Assembly (NCBI RefSeq): GCF_022374895.2 | Contig: NZ_CP092423.2 | Coordinates: 1,364,001-1,428,000 of the forward strand | Length of the DNA: 64,000 nt | Direction: 5' to 3' | DNA from: Mycobacterium lentiflavum | GTDB lineage: Bacteria > Actinomycetota > Actinomycetes > Mycobacteriales > Mycobacteriaceae | Part shown: positions 45,348-53,730 of the stretch, piece after piece | Position numbering within the stretch: the stretch's first letter is position 1 | Layout of the letters: each line of letters opens with the position of its first letter | Position numbers and translations under genes: made by a program | The notes under the pieces: model-generated | What the model was told of the DNA's origin: nothing | Database searches by the model: none | Seen by the model: only the letters and a program-made list of their open reading frames with translations

Positions 45348-45562
45348 TCTCATTGACTACCGCCGTTTTCATCACAGTTCGACGACGTCCACGTGTGACC
45401 TCGGTCGCTAGCATCGGGTGGACTTGCCGAAATTGATCGGCAGGACCTCCACGACGCATCATCTAGATGCTGCCGGATATTTCTGTCTTGCTTACAAATT
45501 GGCTACTGACAGGAAATCGCCGGACGTTCTGATGCGCGAGGAGCCGCTGCGAAAAGAGGACG

Positions 45563-46945
45563 ATGGAGTCTGCTGGAGTGCTGTCGCGCGATCGAATCGT
45601 TGCCAGCCCAGGATGGAGCAGGTGGCTCGTTCCGCCCGCCGCGCTCTCGATACATCTAGCGATCGGCAGCGTTTACTCCTGGAGCGTATTCAAGCTTCCG
45701 CTACACGAAACACTCAGGGCATCAGGACTTTTGAGTGCGATGCCGTTCACGCTGGGCATTGTCATGCTGGGCTTGTCGGCAGCCGTCTTCGGCACGGCGG
45801 TCGAACGGCGAGGTCCACGTTGGGCGATGTTCGTGGCGACCGTCTGCTTTTGCGGCGGTTTGCTCGTTTCGGCGATGGCCGCCGAGATCGGCCAGATGTG
45901 GCTGATCCTCCTCGGCTACGGAGTCATCGGCGGGATCGGACTCGGAATCGGTTACATTGCACCGGTTTCCACGTTGATGAAATGGTTTCCCGACCGGCCC
46001 GGAATGGCGACAGGATTCGCCATCATGGGGTTTGGCGGCGGTGCGCTAATCGCCTCGCCGTGGTCGTCGCAGTTGATGAAGTGGTTCGGTACCGACCGGC
46101 ATGGGCTGGCTGCGACGTTCTTGGTAATGGGCGTAGTGTATGCGGTCTTCATGGCGGTGGGAGTGCTGCTGGTCCGCGTCCCGCCGCACGAATGGGAACC
46201 GCCCGTCGTCAGGGTGGCAGCGTCGAAGTTCCCGCATGCCGCTGGGCCCGATCGCACCGCCAACGAGGCGATCAAGACCCCACAATTCTGGTTGCTGTGG
46301 ATTGTGTTGTGCTGCAACGTCACTGCCGGTATCGGCATCCTGGAACGGGCAGCGCCGATCTACCGAGACTACTTTCCGCATGCGGCGTCCCCTGCGGCGC
46401 TGACCGCGGCCGCGGCGGGATTCGTCGCGATGCTGTCGCTGGCGAACTCGTTGGGACGCATCCTCTGGTCCACGGCTTCGGACACGGTCGGTCGCAAGAA
46501 CATGTACCGGCTCTATCTCGGTGTCGGGGCGGCGCTGTACGCCGTGTTGATCGTCACGCAAAACGCGAGCAAGCCGCTGTTCCTGGTGGTCTGCATCCTG
46601 CTGCTGTCCTTCTACGGCGCGGGGTTTGCGACGGTGCCGGCCTATCTGCGTGACCTGTTCGGCTACCTCGAGATCGGAGCGATCCACGGCCGGCTGTTGA
46701 CCGCGTGGTCGACGGCGGGCGTGCTCGGACCGGTGATCGTCAACGCGATCGCCGACAATCGCATCGCCGCCCACGTGGTGGGTCCCGAGCGATACAGATG
46801 GCCGTTCACGATCATGGTGATCCTGTTGCTGATCGGCGCGGTCTGCAACGAGCTGATTCGCACGCCGCGGCCGCCCAGCTTCGTCGTGTCGGCGGTCGAT
46901 ACGCGAAAGCCGGAGTCCGTCATTTCGGCAGAGGTCGCACAATGA
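45563..46945 (+). CDS. MFS transporter, oxalate/formate antiporter (OFA) type
   Basis: A 460-residue transporter from ATG 45563 with about 12 transmembrane helices. The OFA-family features are the IGSVYSWSVFKLPL segment in helix 1, YGVIGGIGLGIGYIAPVSTL, and MKWFPDRPGMATGFAIMGFG. OFA proteins exchange oxalate and formate or move other small carboxylates; the substrate here is not certain. The stop codon overlaps the ATG of a 45-residue membrane protein (ATGA), so the two are coupled. It follows 215 bp without a recognisable gene. Confidence 0.88.
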   Translation: MESAGVLSRDRIVASPGWSRWLVPPAALSIHLAIGSVYSWSVFKLPLHETLRASGLLSAMPFTLGIVMLGLSAAVFGTAVERRGPRWAMFVATVCFCGGLLVSAMAAEIGQMWLILLGYGVIGGIGLGIGYIAPVSTLMKWFPDRPGMATGFAIMGFGGGALIASPWSSQLMKWFGTDRHGLAATFLVMGVVYAVFMAVGVLLVRVPPHEWEPPVVRVAASKFPHAAGPDRTANEAIKTPQFWLLWIVLCCNVTAGIGILERAAPIYRDYFPHAASPAALTAAAAGFVAMLSLANSLGRILWSTASDTVGRKNMYRLYLGVGAALYAVLIVTQNASKPLFLVVCILLLSFYGAGFATVPAYLRDLFGYLEIGAIHGRLLTAWSTAGVLGPVIVNAIADNRIAAHVVGPERYRWPFTIMVILLLIGAVCNELIRTPRPPSFVVSAVDTRKPESVISAEVAQ

Positions 46946-47079
46946 CCGTCGGCCGATCGGTCGCGACGTCGCCGCGCGGCAGCCTGCTGGGTGTTGCCAG
47001 CTGGTTGTGGGTGGGAGTGCCATTTGCCTACGGCCTCTACGAGCTGGTGGTGAAGATTCCCGCGTTGTTCACGAACTAA
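46942..47079 (+). CDS. Small membrane partner of the MFS transporter
   Basis: A 45-residue protein (starts MTVGRSVATS, ends VKIPALFTN) with one transmembrane segment (about 17-36, VASWLWVGVPFAYGLYELVV). Its ATG overlaps the stop of the OFA-type transporter in an ATGA arrangement, which means translational coupling. Tiny proteins of this type are found beside OFA-family transporters and are annotated as a transporter small subunit. The role in stability or activity is inferred. Confidence 0.75.
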   Translation: MTVGRSVATSPRGSLLGVASWLWVGVPFAYGLYELVVKIPALFTN

Positions 47080-47116
47080 GGGAATAGCCGGCTGTGGCCG
47101 CCGCGTTCACCCGGCC

Positions 47117-47545
47117 ATGACTGCTTTCAACGTGCCCCAGCGCCAGGAGTTCCTCGCAGCACTACACGTCGGCGTGCTGTCCGTCGCCGCCGACGACGGC
47201 CGCCCACCTGCCAGCGTCCCGATTTGGTACGACTACGTCCCGGGCGGAAACATCCGGGTCAACACCGGGGCGTCGTCTCGTAAGGCCAAGCTCATCGAGC
47301 GGGCTGGGGTAGTGACACTGGTCGTGCAGCGCGAAGAACCGCCGTATCAATATGTGGTCGTCGAGGGCACCGTGGTCGACACCGCCAAGCCCACCCCCAT
47401 GGCCGTGCGCGAAGAGATCGCGATCCGCTACCTCGGCGAGGAGGGCGGGCGCGCATTCGTCAGCAGCATGGAGAATCAGGAAACCGTGCTGTTCACCGTG
47501 CGCCCGGACCGCTGGATCACCGCTGATTTCTCCGGTGAGCTCTGA
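47117..47545 (+). CDS. PPOX-class flavin/F420-dependent enzyme
   Basis: A 142-residue protein from ATG 47117 with the split-barrel fold of pyridoxamine 5-phosphate-oxidase-like enzymes (FLAALHVGVLSVAADDGRPP, then SVPIWYDYV and VVEGTVVDTAKPT). Mycobacteria have many such F420-dependent reductases or FDOR proteins. The cofactor cannot be decided by eye. It starts 37 bp after the MFS small-subunit gene, so it may be in the same transcript. Confidence 0.85.
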   Translation: MTAFNVPQRQEFLAALHVGVLSVAADDGRPPASVPIWYDYVPGGNIRVNTGASSRKAKLIERAGVVTLVVQREEPPYQYVVVEGTVVDTAKPTPMAVREEIAIRYLGEEGGRAFVSSMENQETVLFTVRPDRWITADFSGEL

Positions 47546-47619
47546 GCGCATGCCGTCCGCGGCAAACGGCTAAAGATCGCCGTTGCGCGAGCAATAAGAC
47601 GGTCCGGCGCCTGATTTTG

Positions 47620-47644
47620 GTTTAGGTAGTCCTCGTGAGGGTAT
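47620..47644 (+). promoter_or_regulatory. SigF-type promoter for the two-helix membrane protein
   Basis: GTTT (47620-47623), 15 nt, GGGTAT (47639-47644), a full match to the mycobacterial SigF pattern. The predicted start of transcription (near 47652) lies between this and ATG 47680. It rules out the upstream GTG at 47635 as the translation start. Confidence 0.75.
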
Positions 47645-47679
47645 TCCGTAGCGACTTCTCACGCGGAAAGGGCCTCGAC

Positions 47680-47907
47680 ATGTTGCACTCGGTAATTCTG
47701 GCTAGTTCGGATCCGCTTGCGGCAGGGTTCATTCTGCGCGGGATCAAGGGGATATTCGTCGCCATCGGCAGCGTGATCGCCGCAATAGTTTGCGGCCTCA
47801 TCGCCGCCATGAAGGGCCGTAATCCGTTGGGATGGGGACTTCTCGGGCTGTTCTTCTCAATCCTTACCCTGATCGTCATTATCGTCATTCCGAGCAAGAA
47901 GTCATAG
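47680..47907 (+). CDS. Small two-helix membrane protein
   Basis: A 75-residue protein from ATG 47680 with GGAAAGGG ahead. It has two hydrophobic helices (about residues 23-43, GIFVAIGSVIAAIVCGLIAA, and 51-71, GLLGLFFSILTLIVIIVIP) joined by a short basic loop MKGRNP, and a Lys-rich end. Short proteins like this sit in many stress regulons. Expression under SigF is suggested by the promoter. The function is unknown. Confidence 0.75.
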   Translation: MLHSVILASSDPLAAGFILRGIKGIFVAIGSVIAAIVCGLIAAMKGRNPLGWGLLGLFFSILTLIVIIVIPSKKS

Positions 47908-47934
47908 GGCGGCCAGCAAATCGCTGCCTGCCCT

Positions 47935-48621
47935 TTATGGTCCCCATACAATCGCCGGGTCGACGCGCTCGTGCGCGGTCAGCAATAAGTGGTCGAAATC
48001 CGACTGCGAGCTGACGCGGGGACCGAGGGTGCGGAAGTCTTCGCAGATCTGCTCGGCGAGCAGCCGCAGCTTGACGTTGGCCTCCTGGGATAGCCACTTA
48101 AGCAGGTCGAAGGCCGGACCGTCGCCGATGCCGTAGACCAGCATCAACATTCCTTTGGCCTGCTCGATGCCCGCGCGCTGTTCGGCGATCTCGGCCAGCT
48201 TCGCGCTGACGAGGTCTTCTCGCGTCTGGTCGGGCAGCGGAGAGACGTCGACGTAGAACCCGTGGGTTCCGATCACATCACCTTGGTCATCGCGCAGTTG
48301 GTCACCGACGACCACCACCTGGCGCACCTGTCCGCGGGTATCGATGATTCGGTGCCGAGTGCTGAATGCCTGACGGGTGTTGAGGATCTGATCGATGGTG
48401 GCCGCGACCTGCCCGCGGTCGTCCGGGTGTTTGTGCGACAACACCAGCTCGGTGGTCGGGGTCACGCTGCCGGGCTCATACCCGTGCAACCGTTGTACCT
48501 GTTCGGACCACTCCCAGCGCTGGTCGGAGAAGTAGAACCGGAACCAGCCTGCCCGCTGCGGCGCACCACCGGCCAGGGCTTGTTCGACGTCGGCCGACTG
48601 GCCGTTGAGGTCCCATTTCAT
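47935..48621 (-). CDS. PAS-ANTAR sensor/RNA-binding antiterminator protein
   Basis: A 228-residue protein from ATG 48621. The N-terminal PAS fold-3 domain (about 25-125, FYFSDQRWEWSEQVQRLHGY, then HKHPDDR) is followed by an ANTAR domain (about 140-200, AEIAEQRAGIEQAKGMLMLV, then LLKWLSQEANVKLRLLAEQI). ANTAR domains bind paired RNA hairpins and prevent transcription termination. The ligand of the PAS domain and the RNA targets are unknown. A second ANTAR protein (GAF-ANTAR) lies 2 kb away, so they may work on similar targets. Confidence 0.88.
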   Translation of the reverse strand: MKWDLNGQSADVEQALAGGAPQRAGWFRFYFSDQRWEWSEQVQRLHGYEPGSVTPTTELVLSHKHPDDRGQVAATIDQILNTRQAFSTRHRIIDTRGQVRQVVVVGDQLRDDQGDVIGTHGFYVDVSPLPDQTREDLVSAKLAEIAEQRAGIEQAKGMLMLVYGIGDGPAFDLLKWLSQEANVKLRLLAEQICEDFRTLGPRVSSQSDFDHLLLTAHERVDPAIVWGP

Positions 48622-48864
48622 GGCGGACTTCGTCTCCTCGGGTACAGGTCAACGGTACGGCCGACTGCTGCAGCGCGCACGGTCCAGCCCCGATTGGGCA
48701 AGCAGGGTGCGAGAACTCGCGAGGCCACGGCGTCGATATTCATGGCGCTGGCTGTTCAACGCCGAGGGCGAGTCAAATCATTACATAAGGGTCGGCGCGG
48801 GTGGGCGAGCGGCGGGTGCGGCGGCGGTCGCGGAACTCGGCCGCCGCCCCGCCTCACCAGTCGA

Positions 48865-49311
48865 CTAGGCGTTGATGACCTCCCGTTGGTCGATGGCCTG
48901 GCGTCCCTCGCCACGGCCGATGCTGATCTTGCGCGGCTTGGCTTTCTCGGCCACCGGGATGCGCAGTCGCAGGACGCCTTCGGTGTAGGACGCCTCGATC
49001 TTGTCGGTGTCGAGGTTGTCGCCGAGCACCAGCTGTCTGCTGAACACGCCGCGCGGCCGCTCGGTGGCGAGCATCTCCCGGTTGGGATCGAGGGCCGGAC
49101 GTTCGGCCCGGACGTTCACCACATTGCGCTCGATGTCGATGTCCAGCGAATCGGCGTCGATTCCCGGCAGGTCGAACTCGACGACGAATTCCTCGCCCTC
49201 GCGCCAAGCATCCATCGGCATCACCGCGGGGCGGGCGGCCGTGCCCAGTACTTGTTGGGCGAAACGGTCCAGCTCCCGGAAGGGGTCGCTACGCATCAGC
49301 ATTGCAGCCAT
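48865..49311 (-). CDS. hsp18: Small heat-shock protein Hsp18 (18-kDa antigen family)
   Basis: A 148-residue alpha-crystallin-type chaperone. ATG 49311 has GGAG at good spacing; ATG 49302 (MLMRSDPF) is the alternative. It carries the family start [15 protein letters not shown], the segment [20 protein letters not shown], and the beta-sandwich motif [18 protein letters not shown]. It closely resembles the M. leprae 18-kDa antigen by eye. As a holdase it binds unfolding proteins in the cytosol. It diverges from a MerR-type regulator, with a perfect palindrome in between, so stress control by that regulator is likely. Confidence 0.93.
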   Translation of the reverse strand: MAAMLMRSDPFRELDRFAQQVLGTAARPAVMPMDAWREGEEFVVEFDLPGIDADSLDIDIERNVVNVRAERPALDPNREMLATERPRGVFSRQLVLGDNLDTDKIEASYTEGVLRLRIPVAEKAKPRKISIGRGEGRQAIDQREVINA

Positions 49312-49348
49312 CTCACACTCCAATCTGTTGCCATGGTGTTGAACTTAT

Positions 49349-49366
49349 CTATGCCAGCTGGCATAG
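49349..49366. promoter_or_regulatory. 18-bp palindromic operator between hsp18 and merR
   Basis: CTATGCCAGCTGGCATAG is a perfect palindrome in the 134-bp divergent spacer, 38 bp from the hsp18 ATG. It is the size and symmetry expected of a MerR-family binding site and differs from the HAIR box (CTTGAGT-N7-ACTCAAG) bound by HspR. Confidence 0.8.
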
Positions 49367-49445
49367 GTTTTATATAGCACTATCGAAAGTTCAGTGCAAG
49401 TGTGGTAAACAGGTTTTCTGCTGCGAGCAAGCGAGGAGGTGCTCG

Positions 49446-49805
49446 ATGACCGATGTCCCGGACCAGACCCGCACGCCGTCGCCCGACCATGGCGTGTACG
49501 GCATCTCGGTCGCCGCTGAACTTTCCGGCGTCGCCGTGCAGTCGCTACGGCTCTACGAGCGCCACGGCCTTCTCACGCCTTCGCGCAGCGATGGCGGGAC
49601 CCGGCGGTACAGCGCCGACGACTTGGCACGACTGCGGCGCATCAGCGCGCTGGTCGACGCCGGGGTTAATCTGGCCGGCATCGCGCGCATCCTCAACCTT
49701 GAAGACGACAATGCGGAACTATCCGCAGCCAACACAGATCTGCGCTCGAGCAACCGCACCTTGCGCTCCGCGGCCAGAGCCGCGAAATCCAAGAGGAAGA
49801 AGTGA
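49446..49805 (+). CDS. MerR-family regulator, HspR-like
   Basis: A 119-residue protein from ATG 49446. The MerR helix-turn-helix and wing are visible (YGISVAAELSGVAVQSLRLY, then ERHGLLTPSRSDGGTRRYS, then DLARLRRISALVDAGVNLAG). The C-terminal coiled part is short, contains no Cys and ends in a basic KSKRKK tail, in the manner of heat-shock regulators of the HspR type. It probably represses the divergent hsp18 through the palindrome between them. Confidence 0.9.
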   Translation: MTDVPDQTRTPSPDHGVYGISVAAELSGVAVQSLRLYERHGLLTPSRSDGGTRRYSADDLARLRRISALVDAGVNLAGIARILNLEDDNAELSAANTDLRSSNRTLRSAARAAKSKRKK

Positions 49806-49919
49806 ACTACGCGACCACACGGATGTGTCGTGCGCTCGGGTCCGCGGGGTCTACCGCCGGCGAGAACCCCCAGCCGTAAACAGTGGGCGGAAAACCAGGC
49901 CCCACAACAGAGTTCGCAG

Positions 49920-50252
49920 TCATCGCTCGACGTTGAAGAACGAGTCGCCGTCCTCGGGCGTGCCGTCGATCTGGCCGCGTTCGCGACCGTGAACGTCCGG
50001 GTCGATGCTGTCTAGCTCGTCGTCGCTGAACAACACGACCTCGTCGGAGTCGTGCGCTTCCCCGGATGGCCGGTCGTTCTCGGGATTGTCCGATGTCTCC
50101 GCCGCGAGTTTTTCGTCGAGTGACTCGTGATCGTCGGCAGCGATCCACCGGTTGGGCGGGTCTACCACTTCGTCACCGTCGTCGTTGCGCACCTGGTCGG
50201 AATCGAGGCTTTCGGACTGGTCCAGCATGTTTTCGTTGTTGCTATCCACCAT
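49920..50252 (-). CDS. Small acidic protein, possibly DUF5709 family
   Basis: A 110-residue protein from ATG 50252 (MVDSNNENML), very acidic and Ser/Asp-rich. The segment WIAADDHESLDEKLAAETSD resembles the core of the DUF5709 family (a Trp/Ala-rich strand, then ESLDERLAxE). The tail continues acidic to DSFFNVER. The open frame continues upstream, but those residues look unrelated. The function is unknown. It lies in the SigF-rich island and shares a divergent spacer with the GAF-ANTAR gene. Confidence 0.55.
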   Translation of the reverse strand: MVDSNNENMLDQSESLDSDQVRNDDGDEVVDPPNRWIAADDHESLDEKLAAETSDNPENDRPSGEAHDSDEVVLFSDDELDSIDPDVHGRERGQIDGTPEDGDSFFNVER

Positions 50253-50358
50253 GGCCGATTGCCCGACTGCGCAGGGGATTAAACGGGGTGGCTGCCGATC
50301 CCGGCGATCAGGACTTGCCTTCGTGACCGGGTATTTCCGATTTGCCACCGTCGCGAAG

Positions 50359-50383
50359 GTTTGGGGAAAATCTCAACGGGTGA
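50359..50383 (+). promoter_or_regulatory. SigF-like promoter for the GAF-ANTAR gene
   Basis: GTTT (50359-50362), 15 nt, GGGTGA (50378-50383), with one mismatch from GGGTA in the -10. It lies 118 bp before the ATG of the GAF-ANTAR gene. Confidence 0.5.
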
Positions 50384-50501
50384 AACAGAACTAGGCGCGG
50401 CCTATGGTGCCCCAAGCGCCACGGTCGCGGGTCGCGGTCAGTACGTTGATCGCCCTCCCCGGGGTACGGGGAAGGCCCGGCTCCCTTGAGGGGGTTATGA
50501 C

Positions 50502-51215
50502 ATGCCGGACGATAACAACACGATCGTCTCGCAATTGGCAGAGCTCGTTGCCGGCATCGCTCGCCAGAGCACGGACACCGATGCCGGGCTCCAGGAGCTC
50601 GTCGACAGCGGCGCGGAGCATGTCACCGGTTGCCAATACGCGGGAATTACCCTCGCCGACGCGGGCCAAGGGGTCACCAACGTGATTGCCACGCATCAGT
50701 ACGCGGCGGATCTCGACGCCGCGCAGGAGCGCTACCGGGAAGGGCCGTTTCTCGCGGCCACGTGGGAGCACCACGTTATGCACGTCGCGGACCTCAGCGC
50801 TGACGAACGATGGCCGCGTTTTCAGCAATTTGCCCTGGAGCACACCCCGATCCGCTCCGTATTGTCCTACGAGCTGTTCGTCGACGGCGGCACGATCGCG
50901 GCGCTGAATCTATACGCCGAGCAGCCACACACATTCACCCAGGAGTCAATTGAACTCGGCGGCATCTTCGCCACCCACGTCGCACTGGCGTGGTCGATGA
51001 TGCGGCGCACGGACCAATTTCGCAGCGCCCTCGCATCACGGGACATCATCGGTCAGGCCAAAGGCGTGGTCATGGAGCGGTTCAGCATCGATGCCGTCGA
51101 GGCGTTCGAACTCCTTACTCGGCTATCGCAGGAATCCAACAGGAAGCTGATCGATCTCGCCGAGGCACTGATCGAAAGCGAACATCCACTCAAGCGCCGG
51201 CACCGGCAGCATTAG
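50502..51215 (+). CDS. GAF-ANTAR sensor/RNA-binding antiterminator protein
   Basis: A 237-residue protein from ATG 50502. The GAF domain spans about 15-165 (GCQYAGITLADAGQGVTN, then SVLSYELFVDGGTIAALNLY). The ANTAR domain spans about 175-232 (FRSALASRDIIGQAKGVVME, then LLTRLSQESNRKLIDLAEAL). It is expected to bind a ligand in GAF and RNA hairpins with ANTAR, controlling termination. It ends 4 bp inside the convergent FAD-reductase gene. Confidence 0.9.
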   Translation: MPDDNNTIVSQLAELVAGIARQSTDTDAGLQELVDSGAEHVTGCQYAGITLADAGQGVTNVIATHQYAADLDAAQERYREGPFLAATWEHHVMHVADLSADERWPRFQQFALEHTPIRSVLSYELFVDGGTIAALNLYAEQPHTFTQESIELGGIFATHVALAWSMMRRTDQFRSALASRDIIGQAKGVVMERFSIDAVEAFELLTRLSQESNRKLIDLAEALIESEHPLKRRHRQH

Positions 51216-52369
51216 TGCTCGATGGGGAAGGGCACCGGCCGGCGCTCGGCGATAAGCTGTTCGCCGAGGTCATAGTCGTCATCGGCGTTATAGGTCAGCA
51301 CCCCGACCACCGAGTCGCCATGCGCGTACCAGACGGTGAATCCGTCGGGATGCTCGCGTAACTGGCTGTGCTCGTAGCCGTCACCCCAGGCATGATATTT
51401 CAGGGTCGCATCGCCCACGGAAGTCCAAAACCCTGGTACACCAACCCATTTGGTGGGCCATGCCGCTGCGCAGGCCCCCGCGATCGCGCCTTGGTCGCTC
51501 GCGTCCTGCCAGTGTTCGATGGCCAGGTGGCGTCCCGCGACCTCGTGGCGCGCCAATGCGACATCCCCCGCGGCGTAGACATCGCGAGCCGTTGTGCGCA
51601 TATCGGAGTCGACGACGATGCGGGAGTCGCGAATCTGCAATCCCGCCTCGGCGGCGATGCGGCTCTGCGGCACGACGCCCGTCGCCGCCAGCACGAGATC
51701 GCAGTCGATGGTGACGCCATCGTCCAGCCGAACGCCGGTGTCGGTGATTTCTTCGACAGCGACTCCGCCGACATGGCGGGCCCCGGCATCCGTCACCAGA
51801 TCACGCAGGCGTTCGGCGGCCTGCGTTCCCAGCCGTTTTTGTTGCGGAAGTTGTTCGGGGGCAACCAAAGTCACTGACACCCCACGCAGTGCCAAGGAAG
51901 CTGCCGCCTCACAACCGATGAAGCCGGAGCCGATCACCACGGCAGAGGCGGCGGCCTCCGCGGCGTGGCGCAGCGCGGTCGCGTCCGCCAGTGAGCGCAA
52001 CAGCAGCGCCCGCTGACCGCCGGGGACCGGTGGGGCCTGTGGCGCCGCGCCGCACGCCAAGATCAAGCTGTCGAACGTGTGCGGTTGCTCGCCGACGTGC
52101 AGCGTGCGCTGGGCGAGGTCCAGGCGATCGACTCGCGCCGCGGTGGTGAGTTCGATGTTCCGCTCGTCGAACCACCGCGCGTCGTGCAGTGCGACTTCGT
52201 CGGTCTGACCGCGCAGGTACTCCTTGCTCAGCGGTGGGCGCGCGTAGGGCAGGTCGGCGTCGGCGGAAAAGATGCGCACCGGTACGTCGGCGTTGTGTTC
52301 GCGGAAGGACTGCGCCGCCGCCACTCCTGCGGGCCCGCTGCCTACGACGATCAATCCCGACTCGGCCAC
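51212..52369 (-). CDS. FAD/NAD-dependent ferredoxin- or rubredoxin-type reductase
   Basis: A 385-residue reductase. The start is put at GTG 52369, since the GTG at 52390 lies inside a SigF-like promoter whose -10 is at 52379-52384; this makes the mRNA nearly leaderless. Visible: FAD-binding GSGPAGVAAA at the N-terminus, NAD-binding VVIGSGFIGCEAAASLA in the middle, the second FAD contact VYAAGDVALAR, and a reductase C-terminal domain. The electron acceptor is unknown. It overlaps the GAF-ANTAR gene by 4 bp and diverges from an alcohol-dehydrogenase gene. Confidence 0.88.
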   Translation of the reverse strand: MAESGLIVVGSGPAGVAAAQSFREHNADVPVRIFSADADLPYARPPLSKEYLRGQTDEVALHDARWFDERNIELTTAARVDRLDLAQRTLHVGEQPHTFDSLILACGAAPQAPPVPGGQRALLLRSLADATALRHAAEAAASAVVIGSGFIGCEAAASLALRGVSVTLVAPEQLPQQKRLGTQAAERLRDLVTDAGARHVGGVAVEEITDTGVRLDDGVTIDCDLVLAATGVVPQSRIAAEAGLQIRDSRIVVDSDMRTTARDVYAAGDVALARHEVAGRHLAIEHWQDASDQGAIAGACAAAWPTKWVGVPGFWTSVGDATLKYHAWGDGYEHSQLREHPDGFTVWYAHGDSVVGVLTYNADDDYDLGEQLIAERRPVPFPIEH

Positions 52370-52378
52370 TACGGCGTG

Positions 52379-52402
52379 ATACCCGCGCACGAGAAGCTAA
52401 AC
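52379..52402 (-). promoter_or_regulatory. SigF-like promoter for the FAD reductase
   Basis: On the minus strand GTTT (52402-52399), 14 nt, GGGTAT (52384-52379). The spacer is one base shorter than usual. The GTG start at 52369 follows 9 nt after the -10. Confidence 0.6.
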
Positions 52403-52412
52403 CGGTGCGTTT

Positions 52413-52437
52413 GTTTTGACGACCTCGACACGGGTAG
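52413..52437 (+). promoter_or_regulatory. SigF-type promoter for the alcohol dehydrogenase
   Basis: GTTT (52413-52416), 15 nt, GGGTAG (52432-52437), a full match. The ATG of the dehydrogenase is 10 nt after the -10, so a leaderless transcript is expected. It is back-to-back with the reductase promoter. Confidence 0.75.
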
Positions 52438-52447
52438 CCCGCCGTAT

Positions 52448-53650
52448 ATGAAAGCCGTAACCTGGCAGGGCAAACGCGACGTGCGTGTCGAGTCGGTGCC
52501 CGACCCGAAGATCGAACAGCCCACCGATGCCATCATCGAGGTGACCTCGACCAACATCTGCGGGTCGGATCTGCACCTGTACGAAATCCTCGGGGCATTC
52601 ATGAACCCGGGTGACATTCTCGGCCACGAGCCGATGGGGATCGTCCGCGAAACCGGTTCGGAAACCGGCGACCTGCAGGTGGGTGATCGGGTGGTGATCC
52701 CATTCCAGATCTCCTGTGGCAGCTGTCACATGTGCCACCACGAACTCTTCACCCAGTGCGAAACCACCCAGGTGCGCGAACAGGGCATGGGCGCAGCGCT
52801 TTTCGGCTACTCGGAACTCTACGGCTCAGTACCCGGCGGGCAGGCCGAGCTGCTGCGCGTTCCGCAGGCGCAGTTCACCCACATCAAAGTCCCTGTCGGA
52901 CCGCCGGATTCGCGGTTCGTGTATCTCTCGGATGTGTTGCCGACCGCGTGGCAGGCGGTGGAATACGCCAACGTTCCGGACGGTGGCACAGTCGCCGTGC
53001 TGGGGCTGGGGCCGATCGGTGACATGGCCGCCCGCATCGCCGATCATCTCGGATACCGCGTCGTCGCGGTGGATTTGGTGGCCGAACGCCTGGCCCGCGC
53101 CGCAAAGCGGGGGATTCGCACCATCGACCTCGGCCACCTGGACGCTTCGTTGGGTGACGCGATCCGCGACCTGACCGACGGCCGTGGAGCCGATTCGGTG
53201 ATCGAGGCGGTGGGCATGGAGGCGCACGGTTCGCCGGCGGCCAAGTTCGCCCAACAGGCGACCACGGTGCTGCCGGATGTGATCGCCAAGCGCTTCATGC
53301 AGACCGCCGGTGTGGACCGGCTCAGTGCGCTGTATTCGGCCATCGACATCGTCCGCCGCGGCGGGACGATCTCGCTGATCGGCGTCTATGGCGGAATGGC
53401 CGATCCTCTTCCGATGCTCACGCTCTTCGACAAGCAGGTGACGCTGCGCATGGGGCAGGCCAACGTGAAGAGATGGGTCGACGACATCATGCCGCTACTG
53501 ACCGACGCCGACCCGCTCGGCGTCGACGAGTTCGCCACTCACGTGCTGCCGCTCGACGAGGCGCCGCACGCCTACGAGATCTTCCAGAAGAAGCAGGATG
53601 GAGCCGTCAAGGTGATCCTGAAGCCCGGGCAGACCGCTAAGGCTTCCTGA
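52448..53650 (+). CDS. Zinc-dependent alcohol/formaldehyde dehydrogenase-like
   Basis: A 400-residue MDR-family dehydrogenase from ATG 52448. Visible: catalytic zinc ligands Cys38 and His60-Glu61, structural zinc Cys90, Cys93, Cys96 and Cys104 (ISCGSCHMC), and NAD-binding LGLGPIGDMAA. The insert after the structural zinc and the C-terminal segment resemble glutathione-independent formaldehyde dehydrogenases. The physiological substrate in mycobacteria is not clear. A SigF-type promoter directly precedes it, and glgX follows in the same direction. Confidence 0.87.
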   Translation: MKAVTWQGKRDVRVESVPDPKIEQPTDAIIEVTSTNICGSDLHLYEILGAFMNPGDILGHEPMGIVRETGSETGDLQVGDRVVIPFQISCGSCHMCHHELFTQCETTQVREQGMGAALFGYSELYGSVPGGQAELLRVPQAQFTHIKVPVGPPDSRFVYLSDVLPTAWQAVEYANVPDGGTVAVLGLGPIGDMAARIADHLGYRVVAVDLVAERLARAAKRGIRTIDLGHLDASLGDAIRDLTDGRGADSVIEAVGMEAHGSPAAKFAQQATTVLPDVIAKRFMQTAGVDRLSALYSAIDIVRRGGTISLIGVYGGMADPLPMLTLFDKQVTLRMGQANVKRWVDDIMPLLTDADPLGVDEFATHVLPLDEAPHAYEIFQKKQDGAVKVILKPGQTAKAS

Positions 53651-53694
53651 AAGGTCTCCTGAAAGCGCTGTCCGCCAAGGCATTTCACCTGCGG

Positions 53695-53720
53695 GTTTGG
53701 CTGGTGCCGCAGTCGGGTAT
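53695..53720 (+). promoter_or_regulatory. SigF-type promoter for glgX
   Basis: GTTT (53695-53698), 16 nt, GGGTAT (53715-53720), a full match. ATG 53731 follows 10 nt after the -10, so the transcript should be nearly leaderless. An in-frame GTG at 53704 lies inside the promoter and is therefore not the start. Confidence 0.75.
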
Positions 53721-53730
53721 CAAGTGGCGC

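Noticed and set aside
53704..53730. GTG at 53704 as the start of glgX
   Set aside because: It lies within the SigF-type promoter; ATG 53731 aligns with the GlgX N-terminus.
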